DNA of 11,927 nucleotides from Gryganskiella cystojenkinii (GCA_015852425.1 JAAAIG010001038.1:1-11927); one strand, 5' to 3'; counted from the stretch's first letter, positions 1 to 8,749 are shown. The notes: generated by a model not told the origin, from the letters alone. A program made the numbers and translations.

Positions 1-1428
1 TTGTTGAACGTGGTCTTGACATGGTGCGCGGTCTTTGTCTCGCTTGGAGTCGCGGCCGTGGCGGACCATGGGCGAAGGTCCAAAAAGATGACGCTATTTT
101 TCACGTATTCTCTGTGCTTCATCACTATCTTTATGTTCCTGGGTGTCCTTTATCCGACGATATGGTGGTTTTGCGGACTAAACTTTGTTGTTGGTAAGTT
201 TCGTGAGTTTCGTGGAATCTTGTTCGCTTTTGGGGGGTTCTTCTAACTCACTCACTCATTTTTTTTTTTTTTTTTTTCAAAAGGCGGCATTTTGAACTCA
301 GTGGCATTGAACTTTTACGATGCCATGATCCCCAACTTGACCAAATTCCATCCGTCCGTGGTTAGGGCTATTGTCGAGCACGGCGATAATTCGGAAGAGT
401 ATGTCATCGCGAAGACAAAGGTCCAGACCTTCCTTTCCGGAGGTGGTTCCGCCAGTGGATATGCTGGTGGGCTGCTTTTGACCATCGTCGTGGCGCTGAT
501 TCTCTTATTCGTGGACTCGACACTGGAGATCGTTGGTTACTGCGTTCTCTTGGTTGCAGTCTATATTGGGCTCGTGACTATCTTCTTTCTCAGACTAGCT
601 GTTCAGAGGACCTTTCCACCTCTGCCCGCGGGTTCGAACAAGTACACATACGGTTACAAGCGTGTCGGCAAGACCATTGCCAAAGCCCGCAAGCTCAAGA
701 CTCTGTTTTACTTCCTCTGCGCTTGGTTCATTCTCGGTGATGGGCTCTCGGCCGCGTCTAGTATGGCGATCCTGATTGCTCAATCGGACCTTCAACTCGG
801 TAACACGTCCTTGATCATTGCGGCATTGATCCAGTTTGTCCTTGCAGGTCTCGGCATGATCTTTTGGATCTGGATGCAAAACTCAAGAGGGATGAAACCC
901 CTATACACTGTAATCCTGAATACGATCCTCTTTGGGCTCATCCCGCTCTATTGTCTTCTGGCCTTGATCCCTGGTTGCCCCATCGGACTTCAACACGAAT
1001 GGGAGCTGTACATGTTGGCAGCGTTCTTTGGCTTCTTTATGGGAGCAATCTATTCCTCGAACCGTGTAGTCTATGCGCAGTTTATCCCCAAGGGCCATGA
1101 GAACGAGCTGTTTGCACTGTACGAGATTTCATCCTCAGCCTCGTCCTGGATTGCTCCTCTGGTCTGCACAGCGATCATTGAGGCCTCGAATGCGAGAAAG
1201 ACCTGGTTCTTTTTGGCGACTCAGTTTTATATCCCAGCTGTGATGCTGTTGTTTGTCAATGTGGAAAAAGGTCGACAAGAGGCCCTGGATTTCTATGAGG
1301 CTGAGCAGGTTGAGAAGAAACGAGCTGCGGACCAGTTGGCTCTCGTCAGGTCCGGATCGGACGGAGTCGCTGGTTCTGGGTCCTTTCAAGACGAGTCCGA
1401 GGAGGTCGACGTGACGAAGATAGCTTAG
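1..1428 (+). CDS. Atg22-like vacuolar transporter, upstream copy (5' partial)
   Basis: Probable Atg22-family (major facilitator superfamily) protein. In yeast Atg22 helps export amino acids from the vacuole after autophagic breakdown; that role is inherited from the family, not shown here. The coding sequence is joined from 1-193 and 284-1428, and the reading frame continues cleanly across the intron (split Gly codon). It lacks its first exon part: the window opens at the position equal to residue 146 of the downstream paralogue. Visible hallmarks are a cytosolic loop ADHGRRSKKM after a membrane helix, a glycine-rich FLSGGGSASGY helix motif, many further hydrophobic helices, and the NVEKGRQE motif near the C-terminus. 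The tail is Glu/Lys-rich and ends EEVDVTKIA. No frame break is seen in the 444 codons present, so it is probably functional. Roughly 80% identical to the copy at 3974-5830 over exon 2 (about 76 differences in 378, counted by eye). Confidence 0.85.
194..283 (+). other. Intron of the upstream Atg22-like gene
   Basis: 90-bp phase-1 intron. The donor is GTAAGT at 194, a CTAAC branch-type motif lies at 243-247, a run of 19 T follows at 259-277, and the acceptor is AAG ending at 283. Removing it joins VNF-type coding sequence to GGILNSVALNFYDAM and matches the paralogue exactly at this point. The long T run puts the branch motif about 37 nt from the acceptor. Confidence 0.85.
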
Positions 1429-2002
1429 TACACTCTCATCATAATCTGAACACACGCAATGCATTTAGCCCCCTTTCTTTTTAAAATAAGGCGACAAAAG
1501 AAGACTCAAATCCGTTCATTGTGAAAATTCTGTGTCTTGAGCACAACGGCTCTCAACAAAGAGGTTGCTGGCAGGAACCAATGGCTTGTCCAGTGTATTG
1601 ACCATCACCCAACACGGATTTGTTTACATCCCGGAATTGTCAGTGAGGACGGCTCTGATGCTTTTAAACAGACAAAAATTGCGTCTTCACATCCAGCATC
1701 ACGATTCGGTTACCCAGGAAAGCAGCAATGTTAAAGTTTTCTATGAAGGCGAAGATATTTTAAGGCTTTGACTCAGGACAGGGCGAACTCCATCGACTGC
1801 TGTGTATTAATCTAACAAGTATAAAGTCATGCTCGTTCCCTAATTCTTCTCCAGGTACAAACCACACGAATGCAAGAAGCTATCGATGATCAGCGTGTTG
1901 ACAGCTCTCATTGCAAAGAAGATAAAATTTAATTCAAAGTAACCTTTTAAAGTTGATTACAGTCCAGAAACGCCTACAATACTAGACTGTGGATCCGTCG
2001 TT

Positions 2003-2042
2003 AATACGCTTGCCTGCCACTGTACGCAAGGCAGGCGTTATT
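2003..2042. repeat. Imperfect inverted repeat
   Basis: GCCTGCC (2012-2018) pairs with GGCAGGC (2030-2036) around an 11-nt loop. The outer AATACGC and GCGTTATT can pair further with small bulges. No element ends or gene termini are recognisable next to it. Confidence 0.5.
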
Positions 2043-2053
2043 TTGCAAAGTCG

Positions 2054-2179
2054 ATCAGAGGAGACAGGGATAAAGAGGAAGGACAACAGGAAACAAGGAA
2101 AAAGACAAGGGTAAGGAACAAGAGACAGATAAGGAAAAGGAGCAAGAACAAGACAAGGACAAGGAACAAGGACAAGGGC
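2054..2179 (+). repeat. Purine-rich low-complexity tract with degenerate ACAAGG units
   Basis: Almost pure A/G with scattered C. From about 2141 to 2178 it becomes a run of 6-7-nt units of the ACAAGG/AACAAGG type. One frame is open through it with Lys/Arg/Asp/Gln-rich content until a TAG, but there is no start context and no family match. I read it as a simple-sequence expansion and not a gene. Confidence 0.65.
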
Positions 2180-2814
2180 TAGATTTTGTACAAGTTATAT
2201 TTTATAGTGCAGCAGGAGGCCATGGAACAGTAGGTGAACGAGTAGTAGAGGTGAGGTTTAAACTGAAGAGCTATCTTGGCCCGGGGTTTAGACCCACTTA
2301 TATACAAAGGAGATGGAAAGGAGCTGCTCGTCGGATTTGGTCATGATCATAGTTGTGGGATTATGGCCGAGAACTTTCCACAGGAGCGTCAGTAGACTTC
2401 CAGAACGGCAAAGATTGACAGTTGCAAGCTAAAAGGCACGGGCGAAAAGGCAGTTATATGGAACGTATCCAGATGGATAACTGGGATCCTAGGCGACGCG
2501 AAAAGGAAAGTCGTGTCAAGTACCCAGATCTCGGGTAGGATCTCTGACAGGAAGAGCAACTTAAACTAAAACTCGAAAGCATCTTGCAGCTTTGGACGAG
2601 GGGTTTTGAAGGATACTAAGAAGGCCTCAGGTTTAACAAGTCTGTTGAGTGTTAACAGAGCATCTGAGACGTTCTCTCTCTTTTCTTCGGTTTGTCATTC
2701 TTTTTCCTTATTTGGGCGTCAATGCGCTGCTCTACTTTCTTTTCTCTTTGAATACTCGATTTTGCTTTTATGCCTGGGATCCGCGCCCGAATGTTCCTCC
2801 GAAAGCATCATTAA

Positions 2815-2923
2815 CATGGGCCTAAACAGCACCGGTGCCCAAGTCCCCAGACGTCTTTGCCTTCCCCCGAGACCTTTCTACAAAAATCATGCACGCTTTC
2901 AGTATTCGCGTTATTATAATACC
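2815..2923 (+). CDS. Possible first exon of an unrecognised gene
   Basis: A CT-rich stretch (about 2675-2800) resembling the leaders of other genes here is followed by an ATG in good context (AACATGG). Then come 36 open codons rich in Arg and Tyr, ending at a perfect GTAAGT donor at 2924. The 36 residues contain few acidic residues and several arginines, and end near SRYYNT, which loosely resembles a mitochondrial presequence with its cleavage region. I could not find a convincing downstream exon: acceptors exist near 3202 and 3220 but the frames close quickly. It may be a pseudogene remnant or chance. Confidence 0.2.
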
Positions 2924-3267
2924 GTAAGTCGATCTTTTTGGATGTTACCTCGATCATTGGCACCTTGGCAACTAAAAACCAAAAAAAGCAATATAAATCT
3001 ATAATAATACTTGCGTTCCTTCGGTGCATCGTCGCGTCTATTCTCTTCGCTACCGTATCTCGATTTTACATCCTTAAAACAAACAAAGCAGAAAAATATA
3101 AGCAATTGGAAGTAAAATCCCATCGGCGAAAAGGTTTGTCATTTGGATTGGTTCCATCCGAACTAACTCCGTGTACACACGAAGCATGTGACAAGGCCCC
3201 ATAGCAGCGAGTAAAGTCAGCAAAAGGTGTCCACCTGCAAGAGTCCGTGGGCAAAGAAGACGACAAG

Positions 3268-3279
3268 CGAGCGCGCTCG
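3268..3279. repeat. 12-bp perfect palindrome
   Basis: CGAGCGCGCTCG is its own reverse complement and stands out as GC-rich inside an AT/purine-rich spacer. It could be a dimeric factor site. There is no other support. Confidence 0.4.
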
Positions 3280-3723
3280 GGTCTGGATCTCGGGTTCTTG
3301 GAAACTTAACGTCCCTTTGACATAATAAAAGCAATCAAGATAAGGGTGATTTTCTGCAAGGGCGAAGCAAAAGCAAAAGATGGTCATTTGTTTGAAAGAC
3401 TTCAGCAACACCAAAGTGGCTATAAACAAAGGATTAAAAACAACAACAAAGGGTTGAAGGGTGTGTCGATGATGCTGTGGAGCGGGAGAGTTCTCGAATG
3501 GAATGATGCACGGAAATGAGAGCAAAAAGGAAGAAGGAGCCTCTGGGGGGAGAATAGCTGAGAAATAATGAACAAAAACAAAGGACACAAAAAAACGAGA
3601 CATAAGAAAAATGAGAAACCAAAGCGTAAAGTCACTTCTTTTCCCCTCAATGGTGGTCCTTGTCAGCATAAATAAAATCAAATAAAGCAAACACTACCAT
3701 GAGCGCGGCAGTCAGCCTGAAAA

Positions 3724-3973
3724 TATAAATAAGGCTACGCAACATGAGTCTGGTTCTTTGGATAACAACTCATTCTCTTTATTCCCTCCTCTCCTTTCTC
3801 CTCTCCTCAGAAAATCCGTTGCGACTCTTCATGTCTCTCACTTCCTGAGATAAATCTATATTCACCTTTCTCCAACGGTCCTACGGGCATCAAATTATTG
3901 AACCCTTCTTCCCAGTCCTCTTTTTCTTTGTTTCCCTTCAACTATCCCATTTACACCAACTCTTATCCCTCAA
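3724..3973 (+). promoter_or_regulatory. Core promoter and CT-rich leader of the downstream Atg22-like gene
   Basis: A TATA-like box TATAAATAAG lies at 3724-3733. About 35 bp further a dense pyrimidine tract begins (near 3768-3960, with clusters such as CCCTCCTCTCC), running almost to the ATG at 3974. This layout is typical of fungal promoters with pyrimidine-rich transcription starts and leaders. The exact start site cannot be read from sequence. Confidence 0.5.
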
Positions 3974-5830
3974 ATGTTATATGATTCAGGAGCAGTCGAT
4001 AACAATCTGATGGATCGCATGGCTCGTCGTTCCAATTCCGTCAACTTCAAACGAGACAGGGATGATGACCCTCATAAAGGCCTGAATGGTTTGAAAAGGA
4101 TCCGACATAAACTCTTCTGGAATGACCCGAGAGACGAGCTCGAGTTACAGCCTCACATCGGTGAGCCCTTGGTCAGGAAGAGTGAGATCTGGGGGTTTTT
4201 CCTTTTCGGCTTCGGTTACTATACATACAACAACATCTGTCAGTCATTGTTGTTCCCGATTTTGATGCAGGGTTCGGCCATGGCCGCTTCCCATCTGGAA
4301 TCAGATCATTCAATCCCTTGCCCGGATGACTCTGCGAATATCCCTCTCGGGGATCGGTGTGTGGTCCCTTTCGGATGGATTCAAGTGACACCGACATCTT
4401 ATACCTTGTTGGTGAGTGTAGTATTGACTTGGTGCGGGGTCGTGATTTCACTTGGCGTCTCTGCCATTGCAGATCACGGACGGAGATCCAAGAAGATGAC
4501 CCTGTTCTTCACCTTTATGATGTGTTTCATCACCTGCTTCGTGTTCGTCGGTGTACTCTGGCCCAGCATCTGGTGGTTCACTAGTGTGAACTATGTACTT
4601 GGTATGCCTGCTCTTTTTTTTGCTTTTGTCGTTCAGATGCAAGACTTTTTCTTTCTCTACTGATGACTTTGGCATTTCTTCGTAGGTGGTATGATGAACA
4701 CGGCAGCCATGAATTTTTACGATGCCATGATTCCCAATTTGACAAAGTTCCATCCGTCTGTGATCCGGGCACAGCTCGCGTTCGGTGACAACTCGGAAGA
4801 GCACATCATCGCGAAGACCAAGGTCCAGACGTTCCTTTCCGGAGGTGGCTCGGCCAGTGGTTACATCGGCGGTCTCTTGTTGACCATCACCGTGGCCTTG
4901 ATACTCCTGTTCACAGATTCGACCCTTCTGATAGTCGGGTACTGCGCCATCCTGGTTGCAGTTTATATTGCTATCGTGACTGCGTTTTTCGCCAAGTTGG
5001 CCGTCCAACGGACTTTTCCACCTTTGCCCCCAGGTGCCAACAAGCTCACGTACGGTTATGTTCGCGTCGGCAAGACCATCGGCAAGGCTCGCAAGCTCAA
5101 GACCATGTTTTATTTCCTCAGTTCTTGGTTCATCCTCGGCGATGGTCTGTCAGCTGCGACTGGAATGGCGATCTTGATTGCCCAAGCAGATCTTAAACTG
5201 GGAAGCACTTCCTTGATCATCGCCGCCTTGATCCAGTTTGTCTTTGCAGGTGTTGGAATGGCCTTCTGGATCTGGGTGCAAAATTCAAGAGGCATGAAAC
5301 CGAAAAACGTTGTCGTCTTGAACACGGCCCTGTTTGGACTCTTACCGTTGTACTGTCTCTTGGCCTTGATCCCCGGTTGTCCAATCGGCCTCCAACACGA
5401 GTGGGAGCTTTACATGTTAGCGACATTCTTTGGGTTTACTCAGGGGGCGATCTATTCTTCGAATCGGGTTGTTTTCGCTCAGTTTATCCCCAAGGGTCAT
5501 GAGAACGAGTTGTTTGCGTTGTACGAGATCTCATCCGCGGCGTCGTGTTGGATCGCACCGTTGGTCTGCACCGCCATTGTGCAAGCCTCGAATTCAAGGA
5601 TGACCTGGATCTTTTTGTCGACCCAGATTTATATCCCAGCCTTTATGATGTTGTTTGTCAATGTCGAGAAGGGCCGACAGGAAGGGTTCGCGTTTTATGA
5701 GGCGGAACAGGCCGAGAAGAAGCGCGTTGCGGATGAGTTGACCCTAATGAGCTCCATTTCCGAAGGCGCCATCGGCTCTGGCTCATTCTACGACGATTCA
5801 GAAGAGGTCGATGTTACCAAGATGGTATAA
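3974..5830 (+). CDS. Atg22-like vacuolar transporter, downstream copy (complete)
   Basis: Complete 590-residue Atg22-family transporter, coded by 3974-4601 and 4686-5830. Family knowledge places it in the vacuolar membrane, exporting amino acids released by autophagy. Residues 1-70 are a charged, cytosolic N-terminus. The first membrane segment is about 71-100 (EIWGFFLFGFGYYTYNNI). A lumenal loop with several Cys and Pro follows (about 101-138), then helices from 140. ADHGRRSKKM is at about 166-175 and the Gly-rich SGGGSASGY motif lies in exon 2. Further helices run to NVEKGRQE, with a hydrophilic tail ending EEVDVTKMV. The start is the first ATG after the CT-rich leader; alternative in-frame Met codons at residues 13 and 16 are possible because the context of the first is not optimal. 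Same strand, intron position and phase as the upstream copy, so the pair arose by tandem duplication. The length fits the family. Confidence 0.88.
4602..4685 (+). other. Intron of the downstream Atg22-like gene
   Basis: 84-bp phase-1 intron with donor GTATGC, a CTGAT branch-type motif near 4660-4664 and acceptor GTAG ending at 4685. It interrupts the same Gly codon as the intron of the upstream paralogue, but the intron sequences themselves are not visibly similar. Confidence 0.85.
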
Positions 5831-6224
5831 AAATCCCCGTTTAGAAAATCGAATATATTGAACATTCCTTCCCGTTTTGTTATGCAGTGGAAAATACGTT
5901 GGGATATGGTACTTTTTTGATTGACACACGTCGGTGTAAAGTTGGAAATTGCGGGCATCAAAAGCAGGGAGGGCTCCGTGTCCGCAGTCTCAGCGTAGAT
6001 CTTCGAATCACCTCGGACCTTCAATGCGGAAGGTCCCCGTTTTCAGGTGAGCAACATGGCAAGGATTGCTCTGGCGCAGTGGCAAAAAAAAAGATCAAGA
6101 TGTGGTGGCAAAAAATAAGTTCAATTTTTTGATTCTAGTGCACGCCGCTTTCATTTTTCAATGCGAGCATAAAAATAACACTCCATTCAACGCGTGGATC
6201 CTCCACATCTTTTCCATCCCCATC
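5831..6224 (+). promoter_or_regulatory. Spacer and probable leader of the plus-strand F-box gene
   Basis: 394 bp between the Atg22-like stop and the F-box gene ATG, so it must hold the 3' end of one gene and the promoter of the next. No clear TATA box or AATAAA is seen. Notable contents are a perfect hairpin at 6015-6036 and a GTGAGC donor at 6047 with a TTCTAG acceptor ending at 6138. These could bound a 92-bp 5'UTR intron, which would remove two upstream ATGs (6055 and 6099). A branch motif is weak, so the intron is only a candidate. Confidence 0.4.
6015..6036. repeat. Perfect 8-bp hairpin
   Basis: GGACCTTC (6015-6022) and GAAGGTCC (6029-6036) are exact reverse complements around a 6-nt loop, AATGCG. 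It sits about 190 bp upstream of the F-box gene ATG, just before a possible splice donor. It could act as an RNA hairpin in the leader or as a palindromic factor site. Confidence 0.55.
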
Positions 6225-8147
6225 ATGACCAAAAGACAACATTTACATGAATCTCGGTCTGATCACCCCTCGAAAACATCCCATCAGCCGCATAAGTACC
6301 AAAATACAGAAAACAACACCGCTTCTTTACGCGATGCCTTTTCTGTCCCAGAGATCATACTCTTAATCTCTCAGTTCTTTGACCAAAAGACCCTCGTCCA
6401 TTCTCTACGCATCAACCGCGTTTTCTACAACACCCTCCTATCCCGAGTTTGGTCCAAGGTCCACCTCTCTCTCATCGACGGCGATGATAGCATCCCTTTC
6501 CCAGTCTTTGACAAGCACACCCTCCTTATCCAAGAACTCACGGTGGTCGCCTCCAATTCCGTCAATTTCCTTGATGGAAACTTTATCTACTGTCCAAACC
6601 TCTCAATCCTGCACGTCACTCAAGAACTTTCCTACCTTTATGACCCAGAAGAGGACGAGGATGACGAGTCCACATCGGAAGAAGACAACGACACCGACGA
6701 CGACGAAGACAACGATGTCATAGCTGAGGACTCGGTCGACAACCTGAATGGGGACCTCAATTCAAGGCTCTTGCCCTCGAACATCACCCAGGAGCTTTTA
6801 TCTCTTTACAACTCTGAAGGGATGGAAGATTACGACGAGGATAGCGATAATAGCGACTACGACAGCGAGGAGAGCGATGACCCAGAACACGCAATTCTCG
6901 CCAACCAAGAGACCCTGATCTTCTTAATTCAAAGGCACCAGGCCACGCTCAAGGACCTGTCCTTCAACAACAACAGCACAAGACGCCTTTTAAGGACTCT
7001 CATTGATTGTCCGATACTAGAACGGCTGAGTATCAGAGGCATGCAGTCGAACTACTCGTTCAACATGTGGCTCGAGTATTGTAATCCACTGTGGTCCCGT
7101 CTTCGAGCCCTTACCCTAACCGAATGTATGTTCGACGACAATGATCTTGGACTTGACGGCGACGAGTACACGAGCGTACACTCGGCCACGTCCGCGACCA
7201 CGATCACCGCCAGGGCTGAGGTCCCGCCAATCATGACCCGACTCCAAGAAATCGATGTGTTCCTACCCGACATGGAAGAACAAAGTAGTATTTCAGCCTT
7301 GCTGCGCCTGATCCAGAGGAGCCCAGACTTGATTCTTTTACGGTGGATGGGTCTCAACACTTCGGAATATCATCGGTCGCCAATGTTTCACTTGGCTAAG
7401 AAGGCCTGGACAAAGGAGCTAGGTTGTCAAAAGCTTCAATCTCTTTCCTTACCGTATGCCGAACTGGAAGAGGGAGGGTTTCAAGTACTTCTCGAAGGCC
7501 TGCCGGCCTTGAAAAAACTCGATCTAAGCAACACATCCTTCGGCAATAGTCTCTGGCGAGTCCTGAAAGAGTCAGTCCCACGATACCTGACTGAGCTGAC
7601 AGAGTTGAACCTCCAGAGCTATTTAGGAGAGGATCTCCACGATATACTCTGTTCCATCTCCAGTTTGCAAGTCTTTAAGGCCCAGCATATCCGCGGTGTT
7701 ACCCTCTCCTCAGATTCACGGTCGTGGGTCTGTCTCGGATTGAAATCGTTGACACTTGCGTTCTTCCAAACCGAGGCCGGAGATCAATCATTGTTTTTCA
7801 ATCAACTTTCTCGACTGGAAAGACTTGAACATTTGGATCTGAAGCTGCATTTGAACAACGGCCTGTTTGATCGGTTCCTCATCCAACAACTCGGCACTGA
7901 ACGGAATGCCGTCGACCTCACTCTGAATCAAGGCGGCTGCCTCAATCAGCTGGTATCTTTGAAGAAGTTGAGATCTCTGACGGGATCAGACAAGAAACTG
8001 AGCCCCTGGACAGGGACAGAGGCTCGATGGGTACTCTCAAACTGGAAGCGTCTAGAGAAACTCTCGGGGATCTATCTCGATGATGAGGCCGAGTCGATAT
8101 TGAAGGAGTGGGTTGATATTGTGGATTGTCACTCGGTCCGGACTTAA
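6225..8147 (+). CDS. F-box-like/LRR protein with duplicated acidic insert
   Basis: 640-residue, intron-less F-box-like protein, probably a substrate receptor of an SCF-type ubiquitin ligase (Skp1-binding N-terminus, substrate-binding repeats); the substrate is unknown. Residues about 40-80 form the F-box-like segment (VPEIILLISQFF ... VWSKVHL). Leucine-rich repeats follow, clearest around 445-580 with LQSLSLPYAEL, LKKLDLSNTSF and LTELNLQSYL. The end carries a conserved block also seen in the minus-strand paralogue (WxLSNWKRLEKLSGI). Residues about 140-222 are a very acidic Asp/Glu/Ser insert made of two related modules (see findings), absent from the paralogue, and it accounts for the 80-residue length difference. 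The start at 6225 is the first in-frame ATG, with A at -3. The frame is open further upstream to 6066 but without an ATG. Poly(A)-signal-like AATAAA occurs at 8271 and 8434. Confidence 0.8.
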   Translation: MTKRQHLHESRSDHPSKTSHQPHKYQNTENNTASLRDAFSVPEIILLISQFFDQKTLVHSLRINRVFYNTLLSRVWSKVHLSLIDGDDSIPFPVFDKHTLLIQELTVVASNSVNFLDGNFIYCPNLSILHVTQELSYLYDPEEDEDDESTSEEDNDTDDDEDNDVIAEDSVDNLNGDLNSRLLPSNITQELLSLYNSEGMEDYDEDSDNSDYDSEESDDPEHAILANQETLIFLIQRHQATLKDLSFNNNSTRRLLRTLIDCPILERLSIRGMQSNYSFNMWLEYCNPLWSRLRALTLTECMFDDNDLGLDGDEYTSVHSATSATTITARAEVPPIMTRLQEIDVFLPDMEEQSSISALLRLIQRSPDLILLRWMGLNTSEYHRSPMFHLAKKAWTKELGCQKLQSLSLPYAELEEGGFQVLLEGLPALKKLDLSNTSFGNSLWRVLKESVPRYLTELTELNLQSYLGEDLHDILCSISSLQVFKAQHIRGVTLSSDSRSWVCLGLKSLTLAFFQTEAGDQSLFFNQLSRLERLEHLDLKLHLNNGLFDRFLIQQLGTERNAVDLTLNQGGCLNQLVSLKKLRSLTGSDKKLSPWTGTEARWVLSNWKRLEKLSGIYLDDEAESILKEWVDIVDCHSVRT

Positions 8148-8749
8148 GGATGGTATCGAGATGTTGGAGGGGCAAAAACCTTGCAGATAGTTTCTTCGTA
8201 GCTGGACGATTGTAAGGGATTGATTGTTAAGTTAAGGCTAATTGAGACAACGACAACGCTACCAGCATAAAATAAAAAAAACCAATTGCCCGCGGTGTAC
8301 GCCCACGAAGACCAAGCGACTGAACTGGGGCGGCAGGTGTACAAAATTGGCACCCGTATCCTCGCGTGAGAATGACTGCTCTTCTGACGAAGTAGTGTTC
8401 GGATAGTGATTAACATCATCGTCGAATAAGTTCAATAAAAGAGTAACGCCGTGATTGTACCGGGGGAGGAGGCTCGTTTTCTTGTATTTCTGGAGAAAAG
8501 GGTGGGAAGGGGCGAGAGTATGTGGTATCGACAGACGATTTTGCTTTCGCTTTCTGAAGAAAAAGCGTGCAAGTGCGACTCATTCGAGACCCAACAATGA
8601 GCCTTTTCCATAGTTAAGAAACAAGGTCGAAAAAAGCACAAACAATAACAATACTGCAGCAATCCAAGCATTTAGAGGGATATGGAGAGAGAAAAATCCA
8701 TTTTTTTTTTTTTTTTTTTTAAAAAAAATCGTCTTGTCAGCAAACTCGA
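8148..8749. other. Convergent intergenic region
   Basis: 602 bp shared by the 3' ends of the two convergent F-box genes. AATAAA at 8271-8276 and 8434-8439 could serve the plus-strand gene. No equivalent signal is seen on the minus strand. A short open plus-strand stretch near 8453-8597 has no start and no recognisable family. Nothing else is recognised apart from the homopolymer tract at 8701-8728. Confidence 0.6.
8701..8728. repeat. T20A8 homopolymer tract
   Basis: Twenty T followed by eight A on the plus strand. On the minus strand it reads T8A20, starting 21 nt after the F-box gene stop codon. The length is likely to be unreliable in sequencing or assembly. Confidence 0.9.

Larger units (their letters stand above)
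1429..3723. other. Gene-poor spacer between the two Atg22-like genes
   Basis: About 2.3 kb with no recognisable protein. Short open frames occur (for example 1537-1771, 2606-3004, and 3217-3690 on the minus strand). They are composition-driven, low in complexity, and match no family I know. No canonical AATAAA follows the upstream gene closely. Separately listed contents are an inverted repeat near 2003-2042, a purine-rich stretch near 2054-2179, a possible first exon at 2815-2923 and a 12-bp palindrome at 3268-3279. The stretch 3350-3700 is strongly purine-biased on the plus strand. It could be decayed mobile or duplicated DNA, but nothing in it proves this. Confidence 0.6.

Noticed and set aside
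1537..1771. Two overlapping 65-68-codon frames after the upstream Atg22-like gene
   Set aside because: They begin at TTG codons rather than ATG, contain no recognisable motif and lack a leader or splice signals.
2606..3004. 132-codon plus-strand open frame
   Set aside because: The first part translates the CT-rich leader-like DNA (Ser/Phe/Leu-rich) and the last part runs through a perfect splice donor. Only 2815-2923 is kept as a low-confidence exon.
3226..3238. 13-bp GGTGTCCACCTGC shared with the edge repeat (about 11793-11805), with CCATAGCAG also shared
   Set aside because: About one exact 13-mer match is expected by chance when a 12-kb sequence is compared with itself, and the shared words are in a different order at the two places.
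3217..3690. 157-codon minus-strand open frame rich in Leu, Phe and Ser
   Set aside because: The open frame follows from strong purine bias on the plus strand, so it reads as hydrophobic residues. There is no domain, no leader and no sign of codon selection.
4448..5008. 186-codon open frame on the minus strand
   Set aside because: It lies entirely antisense to the well-supported Atg22-like exons and intron, has a low-complexity charged composition and matches no family. It is a shadow of the coding strand.
6071..6130. tRNA-like internal promoter: TGGCGCAGTGG (A box) and a weak GTTCAATTT (B box) about 45 bp apart
   Set aside because: The arms do not fold into acceptor, anticodon or T stems, the middle is an A-rich run, and one A-box match is expected by chance at roughly this scale.
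6066..6224. N-terminal extension of the plus-strand F-box protein
   Set aside because: The frame is open but has no ATG before 6225, crosses an A-rich run and a likely intron, and the residues do not resemble the paralogue.
8453..8597. Open plus-strand stretch between the convergent genes
   Set aside because: About 48 codons without a start or any family similarity, within the range expected by chance; I also looked for the missing N-terminal part of the transposase here and did not see it.
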